64,000 nt of DNA from Flavobacterium sp. (GCA_015234525.1 JADGMX010000049.1:310001-374000); one strand, 5' to 3'. Shown: positions 41,542 through 50,303, numbered from the stretch's first letter. Program-made: numbers and translations. Notes: generated from the sequence alone by a model not told the origin.

Positions 41542-41594
41542 GTGTTTTAGGACTGTGTTTTAAATGATCTGATGGTACAAAATCAGCTTACTTT

Positions 41595-41670
41595 GCGACA
41601 GGGATGGGAAGCGTTATCCTCGTAGCTCGCGAAGAGATAAAGCGGACAGCCCGGCCGTTCGCCCAAAAAT
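41595..41670 (+). repeat. Dispersed intergenic repeat, type 2 ends (copy E2)
   Basis: Begins TTTGCGACAGGGATGGGAAGC, has a core GCGTTATCCTCG...CGAAGAGATAAAGCGG and ends ACAGCCCGGCCGTTCGCCC. The core GAAGCG-ATCC...GAKATAAAGCGGA matches the reverse of the type 1 core (copy D). It lies just upstream of the HsdR-N gene, and its sequence extends the apparent reading frame of that gene upstream. Confidence 0.65.
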
Positions 41671-41705
41671 CAATTAAGACCGTAAATTATTTGTTTCTTT
41701 GTGGC

Positions 41706-42164
41706 ATGCAAAAATTGAATTTTCAGTCTTATCCGTTTCGATTTCGCAAAAGCGGCGAAAATGTTACGATTTTTGACCAAATCCGAAAGAAATTCGTTGT
41801 TTTAACTCCGGAAGAATGGGTTCGGCAACATGTGGTTTCGTACCTTATTTCTGAGAAATTGTATCCGATATCGCTGATAAATGTCGAGAAAATGCTCAAA
41901 GTAAACGGCATTACCAAGCGTTACGATGTGGTGGTTTTTAACAGCGACGGATCGGTGTTGATTTTGGTGGAGTGCAAAGCGCCGCAGATTCCGATTTCGC
42001 AGCATGTTTTTGACCAAATCGCACGTTATAATTTGACTATCGACGCCAGATATTTGATGCTCACCAACGGACTTTCTCATTATTATTGCCAAATGGATTT
42101 CAAGGCCGAGAGTTATAATTTTTTGCCGAACCTACCCGATTATCCTCAACTTGTAAGTTTTTAA
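41706..42164 (+). CDS. Orphan HsdR N-terminal-type nuclease domain protein
   Basis: A 152-residue protein similar to the N-terminal nuclease domain of type I restriction HsdR. The PD-(D/E)XK core is visible as TKRYDVVVFNSDGSVLILVECKAPQ, with the aspartate and the E-x-K pair. There is no helicase part and no HsdM or HsdS nearby, so it is not a restriction enzyme by itself. The ATG at 41706 (MQKLNFQSYPFRF) is chosen because the frame upstream lies in a repeat element. It is divergent from holA, an arrangement also seen in other Bacteroidota by memory. It ends 4 bases before the GT2 start. The cellular role is unknown. Confidence 0.75.
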   Translation: MQKLNFQSYPFRFRKSGENVTIFDQIRKKFVVLTPEEWVRQHVVSYLISEKLYPISLINVEKMLKVNGITKRYDVVVFNSDGSVLILVECKAPQIPISQHVFDQIARYNLTIDARYLMLTNGLSHYYCQMDFKAESYNFLPNLPDYPQLVSF

Positions 42165-42168
42165 AATC

Positions 42169-43173
42169 TTGACAAATCCCAACAATACCGCCATTGTGAT
42201 CCTGAATTGGAACGGTCGCGCGCTGCTCGAAAAATTTTTGCCGTCGGTGATTCAACATTCTGCCGGCGCTGTGATTTATGTGGCTGACAACGCCTCCAGC
42301 GACGATTCGATTGCGTTTTTGGCAAGCCGGTTTCCTTCGGTAAAAATTATCCAAAATCCAGAAAATTACGGGTTTGCCAACGGATATAATCACGCGCTGA
42401 AACACGTTTCGGAAGAGATTCTGGTTTTGCTGAATTCAGATGTCGAGGTCACCTCAAACTGGCTTTCGGCACCGCTTCAGATTTTTGAAACCATGCCTCA
42501 CGTTGCCGCCATTCAGCCGAAAATCCTTGATTATAAAGATAAGACAGCATTTGAATATGCCGGCGCCGGTGGTGGATTTATAGATAAATTCGGTTATCCT
42601 TTTTGCCGAGGCCGAATTTTCGATTCTCTTGAAAAAGATTACGGTCAATACAACGACACAACAGAAATATTTTGGGCTTCGGGCGCTTGCATGTTTATTC
42701 GGAAATCCGATTTTGAACTCAATCAGGGCTTTGACGGCGATTTTTTCGCGCATCAGGAAGAAATCGATCTTTGCTGGCGGCTGAATAACAACAATAGGAA
42801 AGTTTTTTACTGTGGCGAGTCGGTTGTTTATCACGTGGGTGGTGCGACGTTAAATGAGGGAAATCCGCATAAAACCTACCTGAATTTCAGAAATTCACTT
42901 TTTATGCTGCTCAAGAATTTGCCAAAAAGCCAGATTTTCAGTGTCATTTTCATGCGGTTAATTCTTGACGGATTGGCGGGCGGTAATTTTGTTTTTCGAG
43001 GCAAAATTTCTCATATGTTTGCCATCGTAAAGGCGCATTTTGGTTTCTATGGCTCGGCTGTAAAAATGTACCGAAAACGGCGGGGAAAGCAAGCGTCAAA
43101 ATATTATCGGGTAACAAATATTGTTTGCGATTATTTTTTTCGCGGCCGCAAGAAGTACGCTGACTTGTTTTAA
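42169..43173 (+). CDS. Family 2 glycosyltransferase (TTG start)
   Basis: A 334-residue GT-A enzyme. The N-terminus has AIVILNWNGRALLEKFLPS, then VYVADNASSDDSIAFL, VLLNSDVEVTSNWL, and the acceptor region WASGACMFIRKSDFELNQGF with HQEEIDLCWRLNN. The C-terminal part has amphipathic and basic segments (GAVKMYRKRRGKQASKYY), suggesting membrane-surface association. Such enzymes build cell-surface polysaccharide; the sugar is unknown. The start is a TTG 4 bases after the HsdR-N stop; the nearest Met is far inside the domain. The TAA-AATC-TTG junction fits coupled translation. Confidence 0.8.
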   Translation: MTNPNNTAIVILNWNGRALLEKFLPSVIQHSAGAVIYVADNASSDDSIAFLASRFPSVKIIQNPENYGFANGYNHALKHVSEEILVLLNSDVEVTSNWLSAPLQIFETMPHVAAIQPKILDYKDKTAFEYAGAGGGFIDKFGYPFCRGRIFDSLEKDYGQYNDTTEIFWASGACMFIRKSDFELNQGFDGDFFAHQEEIDLCWRLNNNNRKVFYCGESVVYHVGGATLNEGNPHKTYLNFRNSLFMLLKNLPKSQIFSVIFMRLILDGLAGGNFVFRGKISHMFAIVKAHFGFYGSAVKMYRKRRGKQASKYYRVTNIVCDYFFRGRKKYADLF

Positions 43174-43217
43174 CAATAGTTTAAGCGATTTAGGCTGTAA
43201 TCCCTTACATATATTGT

Positions 43218-43225
43218 TAAATTTG
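43218..43225 (+). promoter_or_regulatory. Promoter -7 box of the OmpA-like lipoprotein gene
   Basis: TAAATTTG, 22 bases before the ATG at 43248. An abundant outer-membrane protein would be expected to have a strong promoter. Confidence 0.6.
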
Positions 43226-43247
43226 TAACTAACTAAATTAAATACTT

Positions 43248-44084
43248 ATGAAGAGAATCATTATCGGGTTGTCGATACTTGGAATGCTAGGCACATCCTG
43301 CGGCACAAAAAAGAAGATTGCCGATCTCGAGTCGCGCAATAAAGAAATTCAGGATTTACTTAACACGGCTACTGTAAAGCTAAACACGTGTTTATCTGAA
43401 AAAGAAACATTGGCTAGCCAGGTCGATTATCTGAAGAAGAACAATTCAGATTTGATCAACAACATGGGCAATATGACCACGCTTTCAACTAAAGGTGCTG
43501 AAAACATTGAAAAAGCACTTGAAAGCATGAAAGAAAAAGATTTGAAGATTACCAGAATGCAGGATGCGCTTACCAAGAAAGACAGCGTAACTTTAGCATT
43601 GGTGAGCAGCTTGAAGGCATCAGTTGGAATCAACGATCCGGATATTGAAGTAAACGTTGAGAAAGGCGTTGTATTCATCTCAATATCAGATAAAATGCTA
43701 TTTAAAAGCGGAAGTTATACGGTAACCGATCGCGCTAAGGAAATCCTTGCAAAAGTGGCGAAAGTAGTTAACAGCAAACCTGATTTCGAGTGTATGGTTG
43801 AAGGCCACACCGATAATGTTCCTTATACCGGAAACGGAATTTTGGTTGACAACTGGGATCTTTCTGTTAAACGTGCTACTTCAATCGTGCGTTTGCTTAC
43901 CAAAGATCTTGGCGTAAATCCAAAGCAATTGATCGCAGCAGGTCGCGGCGAGTACATTCCGCTTGTCGAGAATAATTCGGCTGAAAATCGTTCAACAAAC
44001 CGTCGCACAAGAATTGTCGTTATGCCTAAAATCGACCAGTTCTACGACATGATCGAAAAAGAAATGAAAAAACTGACTAAATAA
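43248..44084 (+). CDS. OmpA-family lipoprotein
   Basis: A 278-residue outer-membrane-anchored protein. The signal peptide IIIGLSILGMLGTSC has a lipobox cysteine at residue 19, so the N-terminus is lipidated. Residues 25-115 form a coiled coil (NKEIQDLLNTATVKLNTCLS, AENIEKALESMKEKDLKITR). The C-terminal OmpA domain binds peptidoglycan: MVEGHTDNVPY, NWDLSVKRATSIVRLL, IAAGRGEYIPL and NRSTNRRTRIVVMPK. The length is typical. It is transcribed alone, with a promoter at 43218 and a terminator at 44104. Confidence 0.93.
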   Translation: MKRIIIGLSILGMLGTSCGTKKKIADLESRNKEIQDLLNTATVKLNTCLSEKETLASQVDYLKKNNSDLINNMGNMTTLSTKGAENIEKALESMKEKDLKITRMQDALTKKDSVTLALVSSLKASVGINDPDIEVNVEKGVVFISISDKMLFKSGSYTVTDRAKEILAKVAKVVNSKPDFECMVEGHTDNVPYTGNGILVDNWDLSVKRATSIVRLLTKDLGVNPKQLIAAGRGEYIPLVENNSAENRSTNRRTRIVVMPKIDQFYDMIEKEMKKLTK

Positions 44085-44103
44085 TTTTGTCGGTAAATTT
44101 GGA

Positions 44104-44132
44104 AAACGCTTCAGAAATGGAGCGTTTTTTTT
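44104..44132 (+). terminator. Terminator of the OmpA-like gene
   Basis: AAACGCT and AGCGTTT pair around TCAGAAATGG and run into Ts. A type 1 repeat begins 3 bases later, the same order as at 2329-2436. Confidence 0.85.
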
Positions 44133-44135
44133 ATG

Positions 44136-44216
44136 CAGCTATTCCTGCTGTCCGCTATATCTTTTTCTCGCCTTTCAGGCTTCAAAAAAGGATGCCGCTC
44201 CCATCAGGGCTGTAGT
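44136..44216 (+). repeat. Dispersed intergenic repeat, type 1 ends (copy C)
   Basis: Begins GCAGCTATTCCTGCTGTCCG, has the arms TATATCTTTTTCTCG and AAAAAAGGATGCCGC, and ends CCATCAGGGCTGTAG. The arms form a hairpin with CTTTCAGG in the loop. It follows the ompA terminator directly. Confidence 0.8.
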
Positions 44217-44266
44217 TGGTTGGTTCCCGGAAAAAATATTGTCTGATCAAAAAAACCCGAAATCTG

Positions 44267-44887
44267 CTACAAAATATCCAAACTTCCCTTGCCCTGCCGA
44301 ACTACAATTGGCTCATCTCCACTGAGGTCAATCACAGTCGACGGCGTATTGTCGCCATAACCACCGTCAATCACAAGATCGACCAGATTTTGCCACTTCT
44401 CGAAAATCAGCTCCGGATCTGTCGAATATTCGATTACTTCATCATCGTCATATATCGATGTTGATACGATTGGATTGCCAAGCTTTGCTACGATGGCCAG
44501 GGTAATGTTGTTGTCCGGAACGCGAATCCCGACTGTAGTTTTCTTCTTGAATTCTTTAGGAAGTTTGTTGTTTCCCGGCAGAATAAAGGTGTACGGACCC
44601 GGAAGTGCTTTTTTGAGCAATTTGAATGTCGAAGTTTCGATTTGCTTGACGTAATCTGATAGGTTGCTCAAATCCTTGCAAACAAAGGAAAAGTTCGCTT
44701 TGTCGAGTTTAATTCCCTTGATTTTGGCAATGCGTTCGAGCGCTTTGGTATTGGTAATGTCGCAGCCCAAGCCATAAACAGTATCTGTGGGATAAATAAT
44801 CAACCCGCCGCTTTGCAACACTTTAACAACCTTGTCGACAGCGGCTTCATTTGGATTGGTTTCGTATATTTTTATGAATTGAGACAT
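44267..44887 (-). CDS. L-threonylcarbamoyladenylate synthase (TsaC/Sua5/YrdC family)
   Basis: Makes threonylcarbamoyl-AMP from threonine, bicarbonate and ATP for the t6A tRNA modification. The 206-residue protein has the YrdC motifs: KVLQSGGLIIYPTDTVYGLG, then FVCKDLSNLSDYV, PGPYTFILPG, KKTTVGIRVPDN and GNPIVSTSIYDDDE, and ends with STVIDLSGDEPIVVRQGKGS. The ATG at 44887 (MSQFIKIYETNP) is chosen since the upstream extension is hydrophobic and family members begin here. TsaE, its partner in the pathway, is encoded at 6442. The gene stands alone. Confidence 0.92.
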   Translation of the reverse strand: MSQFIKIYETNPNEAAVDKVVKVLQSGGLIIYPTDTVYGLGCDITNTKALERIAKIKGIKLDKANFSFVCKDLSNLSDYVKQIETSTFKLLKKALPGPYTFILPGNNKLPKEFKKKTTVGIRVPDNNITLAIVAKLGNPIVSTSIYDDDEVIEYSTDPELIFEKWQNLVDLVIDGGYGDNTPSTVIDLSGDEPIVVRQGKGSLDIL

Positions 44888-45074
44888 TTTGAATGGTTTA
44901 AGATTAGGACAAACGCTGAAAATTTTACGCGATTCTGTATTAAAGTTAGTAATAACTATAAGAAAATAGAAATTTTCGTCCGATTCAAATAATCGCACAA
45001 ATGTTCATTTGGAAATCTTGCTTGCTAAATCGTCGCGAATCTGCTTAAAGAAAAAGCTGCATTTTTCGAAAAAT

Positions 45075-47402
45075 TTATCCGATTACGTCCAGCTTTGCAA
45101 ACCTCAAGAGCAACTTCTTGAGTCCGCCGACTTCAAAATTAATCTCTGCTTTTTTATCAGCGCCAACGCCTTCGAGGTTCATAATCTCGCCTTTGCCAAA
45201 ACGCTCGTGCATGACAATGTTTCCGACAACAAGTTTGCTGTCAAATAAACTCGGGCCTGAAGCCGACGGTTGCCCGACCGGTTTCAGCTTTCTGATAGTA
45301 GCCGACTTTGGTGTTTCTTCGCCATACGTTTTCGGCGGCGTTCCGTTCATCGGTTTTGCAAGTCGCAATTTGGATTTATCGACATCGCCAAAAATATCGG
45401 TATTGATCATTGGCTTGTAGCGATAGCCGCGTTCTTCAGGAGTTAGATATTCGAGGTACTTGGATTCGATTTCGTCGATAAACCTTGAAGGTTCGCTGTC
45501 GGTGAGTTTTCCCCAACGGTACCGCGACTGCGCATAGGTCAGATATGCTTGCTTTTCGGCGCGTGTCAAAGCCACATAAAACAATCGGCGTTCTTCTTCA
45601 AGTTCACTTCGGGTGCTCATACTCATGGCGCTTGGGAAAAGATCTTCTTCCAACCCGACGATAAACACATACGGGAACTCCAGTCCTTTTGCCAAATGTA
45701 TGGTCATCAGCGCCACGCGATCGTCGTCGCCGGTATCTTTGTCGAGGTCGGTTGCAAGAGCAACATCTTCGAGGAATTCGGATAACGCACCGCGGGCATC
45801 GGCAACTTCCTTTTGTCCTTCAACAAAATCCCGGATACCATTCAGCAATTCTTCAATATTTTCGATTCGCGCGATACCTTCCGGGGTTGCGTCTTTTTTA
45901 AGTTCCTGAACCAAACCGGTTTTCTTGGTTACGTGGTCGGCTACAAAAAATGCATCGTTATTTTCATTAATCACCTGAAAACTCTGAATCATCTGAACAA
46001 AGTTTCGCAACTTTTCTTTGGTAGATCCGTTGAGTCGCAGGTCGATTTTGTCGATATTCTGCATCACTTCAAACACCGATCTGTCGTAATGATTGGCAGC
46101 AATGGTCAGCTTTTCAAGCGTTGTGTCGCCAATCCCACGTGTCGGATAATTGATCACACGCATCAGGGCTTCTTCATCTTTCGGATTAATCACCAATCGG
46201 AGGTAGCATAGAACGTCCTTGATCTCTTTTCGTTGGTAGAATGAGAGTCCGCCGTAAATCCGGTACGGAATATCGCGTTTTCTAAGTGCGTCTTCCATGG
46301 CGCGGGATTGTGCGTTTGTTCGGTATAGAATCGCAAATTCGCCGTTGTTCATTTGATGCCGCATCTTCTCTTCCCAAATCGCGCCGGCCACAAAACGGCC
46401 TTCTTCGGCATCGGTCATGCTTCGGTGAACGCGAATTTTCGGACCGTCGTCGTTGGCCGTCCAAACCACCTTGTCGAGTTTGGTTTTGTTTTTATCGATA
46501 ATCGAGTTTGCGGCTTCGACGATGTTTTTTGTCGAACGATAATTTTGTTCGAGGCGGTACATCTGAACGTTATCGTAATCTTTTTGGAAGTTTAGGATGT
46601 TGTTGATGTTGGCCCCGCGGAATGCGTAAATACTTTGGGCATCGTCGCCAACGACGCAAATATTCTGAAAGCGGTCAGAAAGCGCGCGAACGATCAAGTA
46701 TTGCGAATGATTGGTATCCTGATACTCATCAACGAGAATATATTTGAATCGGTTTTGGTATTTCGACAAAACATCCGGAAAGCGGTTCAAGAGTTCGTTT
46801 GTGCGAAGTAACAAATCGTCGAAATCCATCGCGCCGGCTTTAAAACAACGGTCGACGTAATTTTTATAGATTTCGCCCAGTCGCGGTTTCTTAGACATGG
46901 CGTCGGCTTCCTGAAGTTCGGCATCGTCGAAGTACGCCTTAACGGTAATCAAGCTGTTCTTATATGATGAGATCCGGCTTAAAACCTGTTTTGGTTTGTA
47001 GATGTCTTTGTCGAGTTGCATTTCCTTGATGATCGCGCCGATTAAACGCACCGAATCCTGGCTGTCGTAAATCGTGAAATTTGACGGAAATCCAAGTTTA
47101 TCGGCCTCAGCGCGAAGAATGCGTGCAAATATCGAGTGAAATGTTCCCATCCACAGGTTTTTTGCTTCAGTCGAACCGACGATTTCCGAAATACGGTGCT
47201 TCATTTCGCGCGCCGCTTTGTTGGTAAATGTCAGTGCCAATATATTAAAAGGGTCAACGCCTTCGCTCATCAGATACGCAATTCGAATGGTAAGTACGCG
47301 TGTCTTGCCTGAACCTGCGCCGGCAATGATGATCATCGGACCATCTTTTTGCATGACAGGTTGTTGCTGGGCTTCGTTGAGCTTGCTGATGTGTTGTTGC
47401 AT
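45075..47402 (-). CDS. UvrD/PcrA-type DNA helicase
   Basis: A 775-residue superfamily 1A helicase for repair and replication-fork maintenance. Motifs are visible in order: LNEAQQQPV, Walker A IIIAGAGSGKTRVLTIRI, FHSIFARILR, YILVDEYQDTNHSQYL with the DExx box, DAQSIYAFRGA, YRLEQNYRST, MTIHLAKGLEFPYVFIVGLE and VALTRAEKQAYLTYAQSR. The C-terminal end (HERFGKGEIMNLEGVGADKK and LLLRFAKLDVIG) is a Tudor-like extension found in PcrA/UvrD and used for RNA polymerase contact. The gene is alone on the minus strand with a TAATTTTG box at 47420-47427. Confidence 0.93.
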   Translation of the reverse strand: MQQHISKLNEAQQQPVMQKDGPMIIIAGAGSGKTRVLTIRIAYLMSEGVDPFNILALTFTNKAAREMKHRISEIVGSTEAKNLWMGTFHSIFARILRAEADKLGFPSNFTIYDSQDSVRLIGAIIKEMQLDKDIYKPKQVLSRISSYKNSLITVKAYFDDAELQEADAMSKKPRLGEIYKNYVDRCFKAGAMDFDDLLLRTNELLNRFPDVLSKYQNRFKYILVDEYQDTNHSQYLIVRALSDRFQNICVVGDDAQSIYAFRGANINNILNFQKDYDNVQMYRLEQNYRSTKNIVEAANSIIDKNKTKLDKVVWTANDDGPKIRVHRSMTDAEEGRFVAGAIWEEKMRHQMNNGEFAILYRTNAQSRAMEDALRKRDIPYRIYGGLSFYQRKEIKDVLCYLRLVINPKDEEALMRVINYPTRGIGDTTLEKLTIAANHYDRSVFEVMQNIDKIDLRLNGSTKEKLRNFVQMIQSFQVINENNDAFFVADHVTKKTGLVQELKKDATPEGIARIENIEELLNGIRDFVEGQKEVADARGALSEFLEDVALATDLDKDTGDDDRVALMTIHLAKGLEFPYVFIVGLEEDLFPSAMSMSTRSELEEERRLFYVALTRAEKQAYLTYAQSRYRWGKLTDSEPSRFIDEIESKYLEYLTPEERGYRYKPMINTDIFGDVDKSKLRLAKPMNGTPPKTYGEETPKSATIRKLKPVGQPSASGPSLFDSKLVVGNIVMHERFGKGEIMNLEGVGADKKAEINFEVGGLKKLLLRFAKLDVIG

Positions 47403-47419
47403 AATATTTTTTGAAAGGT

Positions 47420-47427
47420 CAAAATTA
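47420..47427 (-). promoter_or_regulatory. Promoter -7 box of the UvrD-type helicase gene
   Basis: TAATTTTG on the minus strand, exact TAnnTTTG, 17 bases before the ATG. Confidence 0.55.
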
Positions 47428-47488
47428 CGGATTAAATGATGAAGTTTAAAACACCAAACCGATTAGCAAGCGTGATTTTAGTTCTTTG

Positions 47489-47575
47489 GCCCTAGCCCCG
47501 ATTGACGCGGCATCCTTTTGCCGGCGGCGCGTGCGACGTTGGGCAAAAGATATAGCGGAAAGCGGGAAATAGCTA
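47489..47575 (-). repeat. Dispersed intergenic repeat, type 1 ends, inverted (copy D)
   Basis: Read on the minus strand it begins AGCTATTTCCCGCTTTCCGC, has TATATCTTTTGCCC facing GGCAAAAGGATGCCGC, and ends TCAATCGGGGCTAGGG. It is the clearest copy, with a hairpin core. It lies in the gap between the divergent uvrD-type and DUF7935-like genes. Confidence 0.85.
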
Positions 47576-47631
47576 CTTATCATTCGGCTTTGAAAATTGA
47601 AAACTGTGCGCCGAATGTTGGCTAAAAATGT

Positions 47632-47639
47632 TAAATTTG
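47632..47639 (+). promoter_or_regulatory. Promoter -7 box of the DUF7935-like gene
   Basis: TAAATTTG, 19 bases before the ATG at 47659. Confidence 0.55.
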
Positions 47640-47658
47640 CTGGTAAAAAATTGAAAAA

Positions 47659-48180
47659 ATGGATACCGACAAAATTCTTGAGCTTTTATTTTACACGCTA
47701 CCGGCGCTGATTACGGGCGCGGTTGCCTATAGTTTTTTTCAATCTTTTGTGAAAAATGAGCATCACAGACGCCGATTTCTGCTTCATCGGGACAACCAGA
47801 AAACCGCATTGCCGCTGCGTTTGCAAGCTTATGAGCGAATGGTTCTTTTTTTAGAGCGCATTGAACCTTCGAAATTGCTGATTCGTGTTTCACCACTGTC
47901 GCAAAATAAAGAGGATTACCAAAATTACCTGATCGCGCAGATCGACTCGGAATTCGAACACAATTTGACACAACAGATTTATGTGAGCGATGCGTGTTGG
48001 AATTTTATCACTACGGCCAAGAATTCGACTATTCAGATGATTCGGAAAGCGAATCTGGATCCACAGATTGAGTCGGCTGACAAACTTCGCGAATCGCTTT
48101 TAAACGATTTGTTTGATAAAGCATCGCCCAGCAGTGCTGCGATTGCGTACATTAAAAACGAGATCAGCGAATTTTTATAA
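47659..48180 (+). CDS. DUF7935-like conserved protein
   Basis: A 173-residue protein with an N-terminal membrane helix (LLFYTLPALITGAVAYSFFQ) followed by a basic turn KNEHHRRRF and a cytoplasmic domain rich in helices (LPLRLQAYERMVLFLERIEP, EHNLTQQIYVSDACWNFITT). I recall the pattern from flavobacterial genomes as DUF7935, but I cannot confirm the accession. No function is known. It is transcribed alone with a TAAATTTG promoter and a strong terminator. Confidence 0.7.
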   Translation: MDTDKILELLFYTLPALITGAVAYSFFQSFVKNEHHRRRFLLHRDNQKTALPLRLQAYERMVLFLERIEPSKLLIRVSPLSQNKEDYQNYLIAQIDSEFEHNLTQQIYVSDACWNFITTAKNSTIQMIRKANLDPQIESADKLRESLLNDLFDKASPSSAAIAYIKNEISEFL

Positions 48181-48186
48181 ACCAGC

Positions 48187-48214
48187 AACCTTCCCATTCG
48201 GAAGGTTTTTTTTT
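48187..48214 (+). terminator. Terminator of the DUF7935-like gene
   Basis: AACCTTCC and GGAAGGTT form an 8-bp stem around CATTC and run into a T-run. The convergent M1 gene ends 4 bases later. Confidence 0.9.
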
Positions 48215-48217
48215 GAG

Positions 48218-50287
48218 TTACGGATTTAAAAGTCGGTTTAATTGAAACTGTTCAGCTTGGTTAAGTTCGGGAAGAAGCGATATGAAATATTTTCGAAAAT
48301 TGTCCTTTTTAATGAGTTCACGAATGGTGTCGCGGGCGTATCTCGAAAATTGCCATTTGTGATGCGTGAGCGGCGATATTAGTAAATCCAAAACATTTGT
48401 GTCGTTGCCATTGATGTAAAGCAGGTTTCGGACGGCGTTGATTCGGATTGAACTTTCATACGCGTCTGAGCCGTAACCGAGAAGTTCGTCGTAGTAATTT
48501 ACTTTTTTATCGTCGTTGAAATCGGGTGTGATTAGCGCCAGGGTCAACCATTGGATTCGCAAGTTTTTATCATTAAATCCGATTTGGTTGTCGGTTCGGT
48601 TTAAAAGCGAAATTCGCTTCTCGGGAAAGGCTGCGTAGAGTTTGCCCACTGCAATTTCCCGTGTAATATATGAGGGATCGGACAAAAGCGACTCAAATTG
48701 CGATTGAAATTGTGGTGGAATCTCAGACGTTGACCGGGCAACCGCCTGCCGGATCCTGACGTGATTTGAATTTAGCGCCAAAGTCAAAAGTTCCGATTTT
48801 TGTTCGAACGGCACATCTTGCAATTGGTAAACGACTTCTTGTTTTATCAGAAAATGCGCATCTGAGTTAAGTATTTCTTCAAATTGCGGTCGTTTTTGCT
48901 CGAAAGGAGTTTCCGACAAGGCTAAAACGCCGAGATAGAATTTGACTGATTGATTCCGGTTTAGGATTTCGAGGGCCTGGCTGACATTGAATTTCGGATT
49001 TTCGAGCCAATTCTGTCGGAATGCATGCTCGTCGAATTTTGCGACTTTTTTGACTTCGGCGAGAAACTGATCAGTATCGACGTTTTTGAATGCGTATTTT
49101 TCAAGGTAATTTCCGACTGCTTTTCTAAACGCATCATAACCAACTTCGTATTGAAGCGCATGAAGTGCCCAGGCTGCTTTTTTGTAAAATGTGAGTGAAC
49201 TTGCCTTCGGGTTTAAGATCGGGATGGTATCTGTGGCTGAAGCGCGTTGGATTTCTTCGGCCATTTCGTAAAGTTCGAATGCAAAATGATCTTCGCCAAA
49301 AACTTCTCTTTCAGCTAAAAGCGCGTAGTATGTGGCAAAACCTTCCTGAAGCCAATGATGTTTTCCCGAAACTGCGGTGATGTAATTTCCAAACCATTGG
49401 TGTGCGAGTTCGTGCGCATTGACATTGATGTAATTCCGGTCGTTGAAACCAGTCGAGTCGACTACAAAATCTTGTGAAAATGTGGTTGCCGAGGTGTTTT
49501 CCATTCCGGCATACAAAAAGTCGGTTACGGGAACTTGCTTGTAGATTTTCCACGGATAAGGGATCTGGATTTCGCGCTCGAAGAAATCGAATATTTTTTT
49601 AGTGTGCCGGTAAGTAGGTTCGAATTTATCGGCGTCCTGAGGTCGGAAGTAATATTGAAGTGGAACTCCGGATTGAGAAATTTCGGTTTTCTGTTCGAAA
49701 ATTCCGATTGCGATCATCACCAGGTACGAACTCATAGGATCAGACATTGTATAATTCCACCCGGTTTTCGATCCAATTTGCTTTTTGTTTTTTAAAAGTC
49801 CGTTTGAAACCACCTCGAATTTTTGATCGAAAATAATGGTCGTGTTGAAAATCAGTTTTTCATTTGTATCGTTAAAACTTGGCAACCAATGACTGGTTTC
49901 TTTGCCCTGACCTTGCGACCAGATTTGAAGATTATCGCCAGATCCGGTAAAGTATAAGGTTTGCTTTGGTTTTGCCGAGTATTTAAACGTGACGGTATTC
50001 TTGCCTTTTTTATATCCTTTATACAGTTGGAGTTTATTGTTTTTGGTCTGGAAATCTACCGTTTTACCGTTAATCTGAACTTCGGAGAAAACCATGTCGA
50101 CTGCATCAATAGAAATGGTATCGATAGCCGATTTTACTTCAAAAGTAAATTTGCAACTTCCTGAGACCGATTTGGTTTCGGCGTCGGGCTGAACAACGGC
50201 GTCGAGTGTCTTAAAATCGACTTTTGAAATTTGTTGTGAGAATGCTGTGAATGAAAGCAGTAGCAGCGATATCTGATAGATCTTCAT
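48218..50287 (-). CDS. M1-family zinc aminopeptidase, exported
   Basis: A 689-residue gluzincin. A signal peptide (MKIYQISLLLLSFTAFSQQ) is followed by the N-terminal beta domain (about 25-200). The exopeptidase motif is GMENTS at 261-266, and the zinc site is HELAHQWFGN with H292, E293 and H296 plus E315 in HWLQEGFATYY. The C-terminal half (about 450-689) is a helical HEAT-like region. It releases N-terminal amino acids from peptides in the periplasm. No type IX C-terminal sorting domain is visible: the protein ends QLNRLLNP. A TAACTTTG box lies upstream at 50304-50311. Confidence 0.92.
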   Translation of the reverse strand: MKIYQISLLLLSFTAFSQQISKVDFKTLDAVVQPDAETKSVSGSCKFTFEVKSAIDTISIDAVDMVFSEVQINGKTVDFQTKNNKLQLYKGYKKGKNTVTFKYSAKPKQTLYFTGSGDNLQIWSQGQGKETSHWLPSFNDTNEKLIFNTTIIFDQKFEVVSNGLLKNKKQIGSKTGWNYTMSDPMSSYLVMIAIGIFEQKTEISQSGVPLQYYFRPQDADKFEPTYRHTKKIFDFFEREIQIPYPWKIYKQVPVTDFLYAGMENTSATTFSQDFVVDSTGFNDRNYINVNAHELAHQWFGNYITAVSGKHHWLQEGFATYYALLAEREVFGEDHFAFELYEMAEEIQRASATDTIPILNPKASSLTFYKKAAWALHALQYEVGYDAFRKAVGNYLEKYAFKNVDTDQFLAEVKKVAKFDEHAFRQNWLENPKFNVSQALEILNRNQSVKFYLGVLALSETPFEQKRPQFEEILNSDAHFLIKQEVVYQLQDVPFEQKSELLTLALNSNHVRIRQAVARSTSEIPPQFQSQFESLLSDPSYITREIAVGKLYAAFPEKRISLLNRTDNQIGFNDKNLRIQWLTLALITPDFNDDKKVNYYDELLGYGSDAYESSIRINAVRNLLYINGNDTNVLDLLISPLTHHKWQFSRYARDTIRELIKKDNFRKYFISLLPELNQAEQFQLNRLLNP

Positions 50288-50303
50288 AATTTTAGTAAAG
50301 TTT

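Noticed and set aside
41706..42164. Remnant of a type I restriction system
   Set aside because: No HsdM, HsdS or helicase fragments are nearby, and the domain is intact with its own position beside holA, so it looks like a standalone conserved gene.
45813..46211. A 132-codon plus-strand frame inside the UvrD-type helicase gene
   Set aside because: Entirely within conserved helicase motifs on the other strand; no promoter or family similarity.
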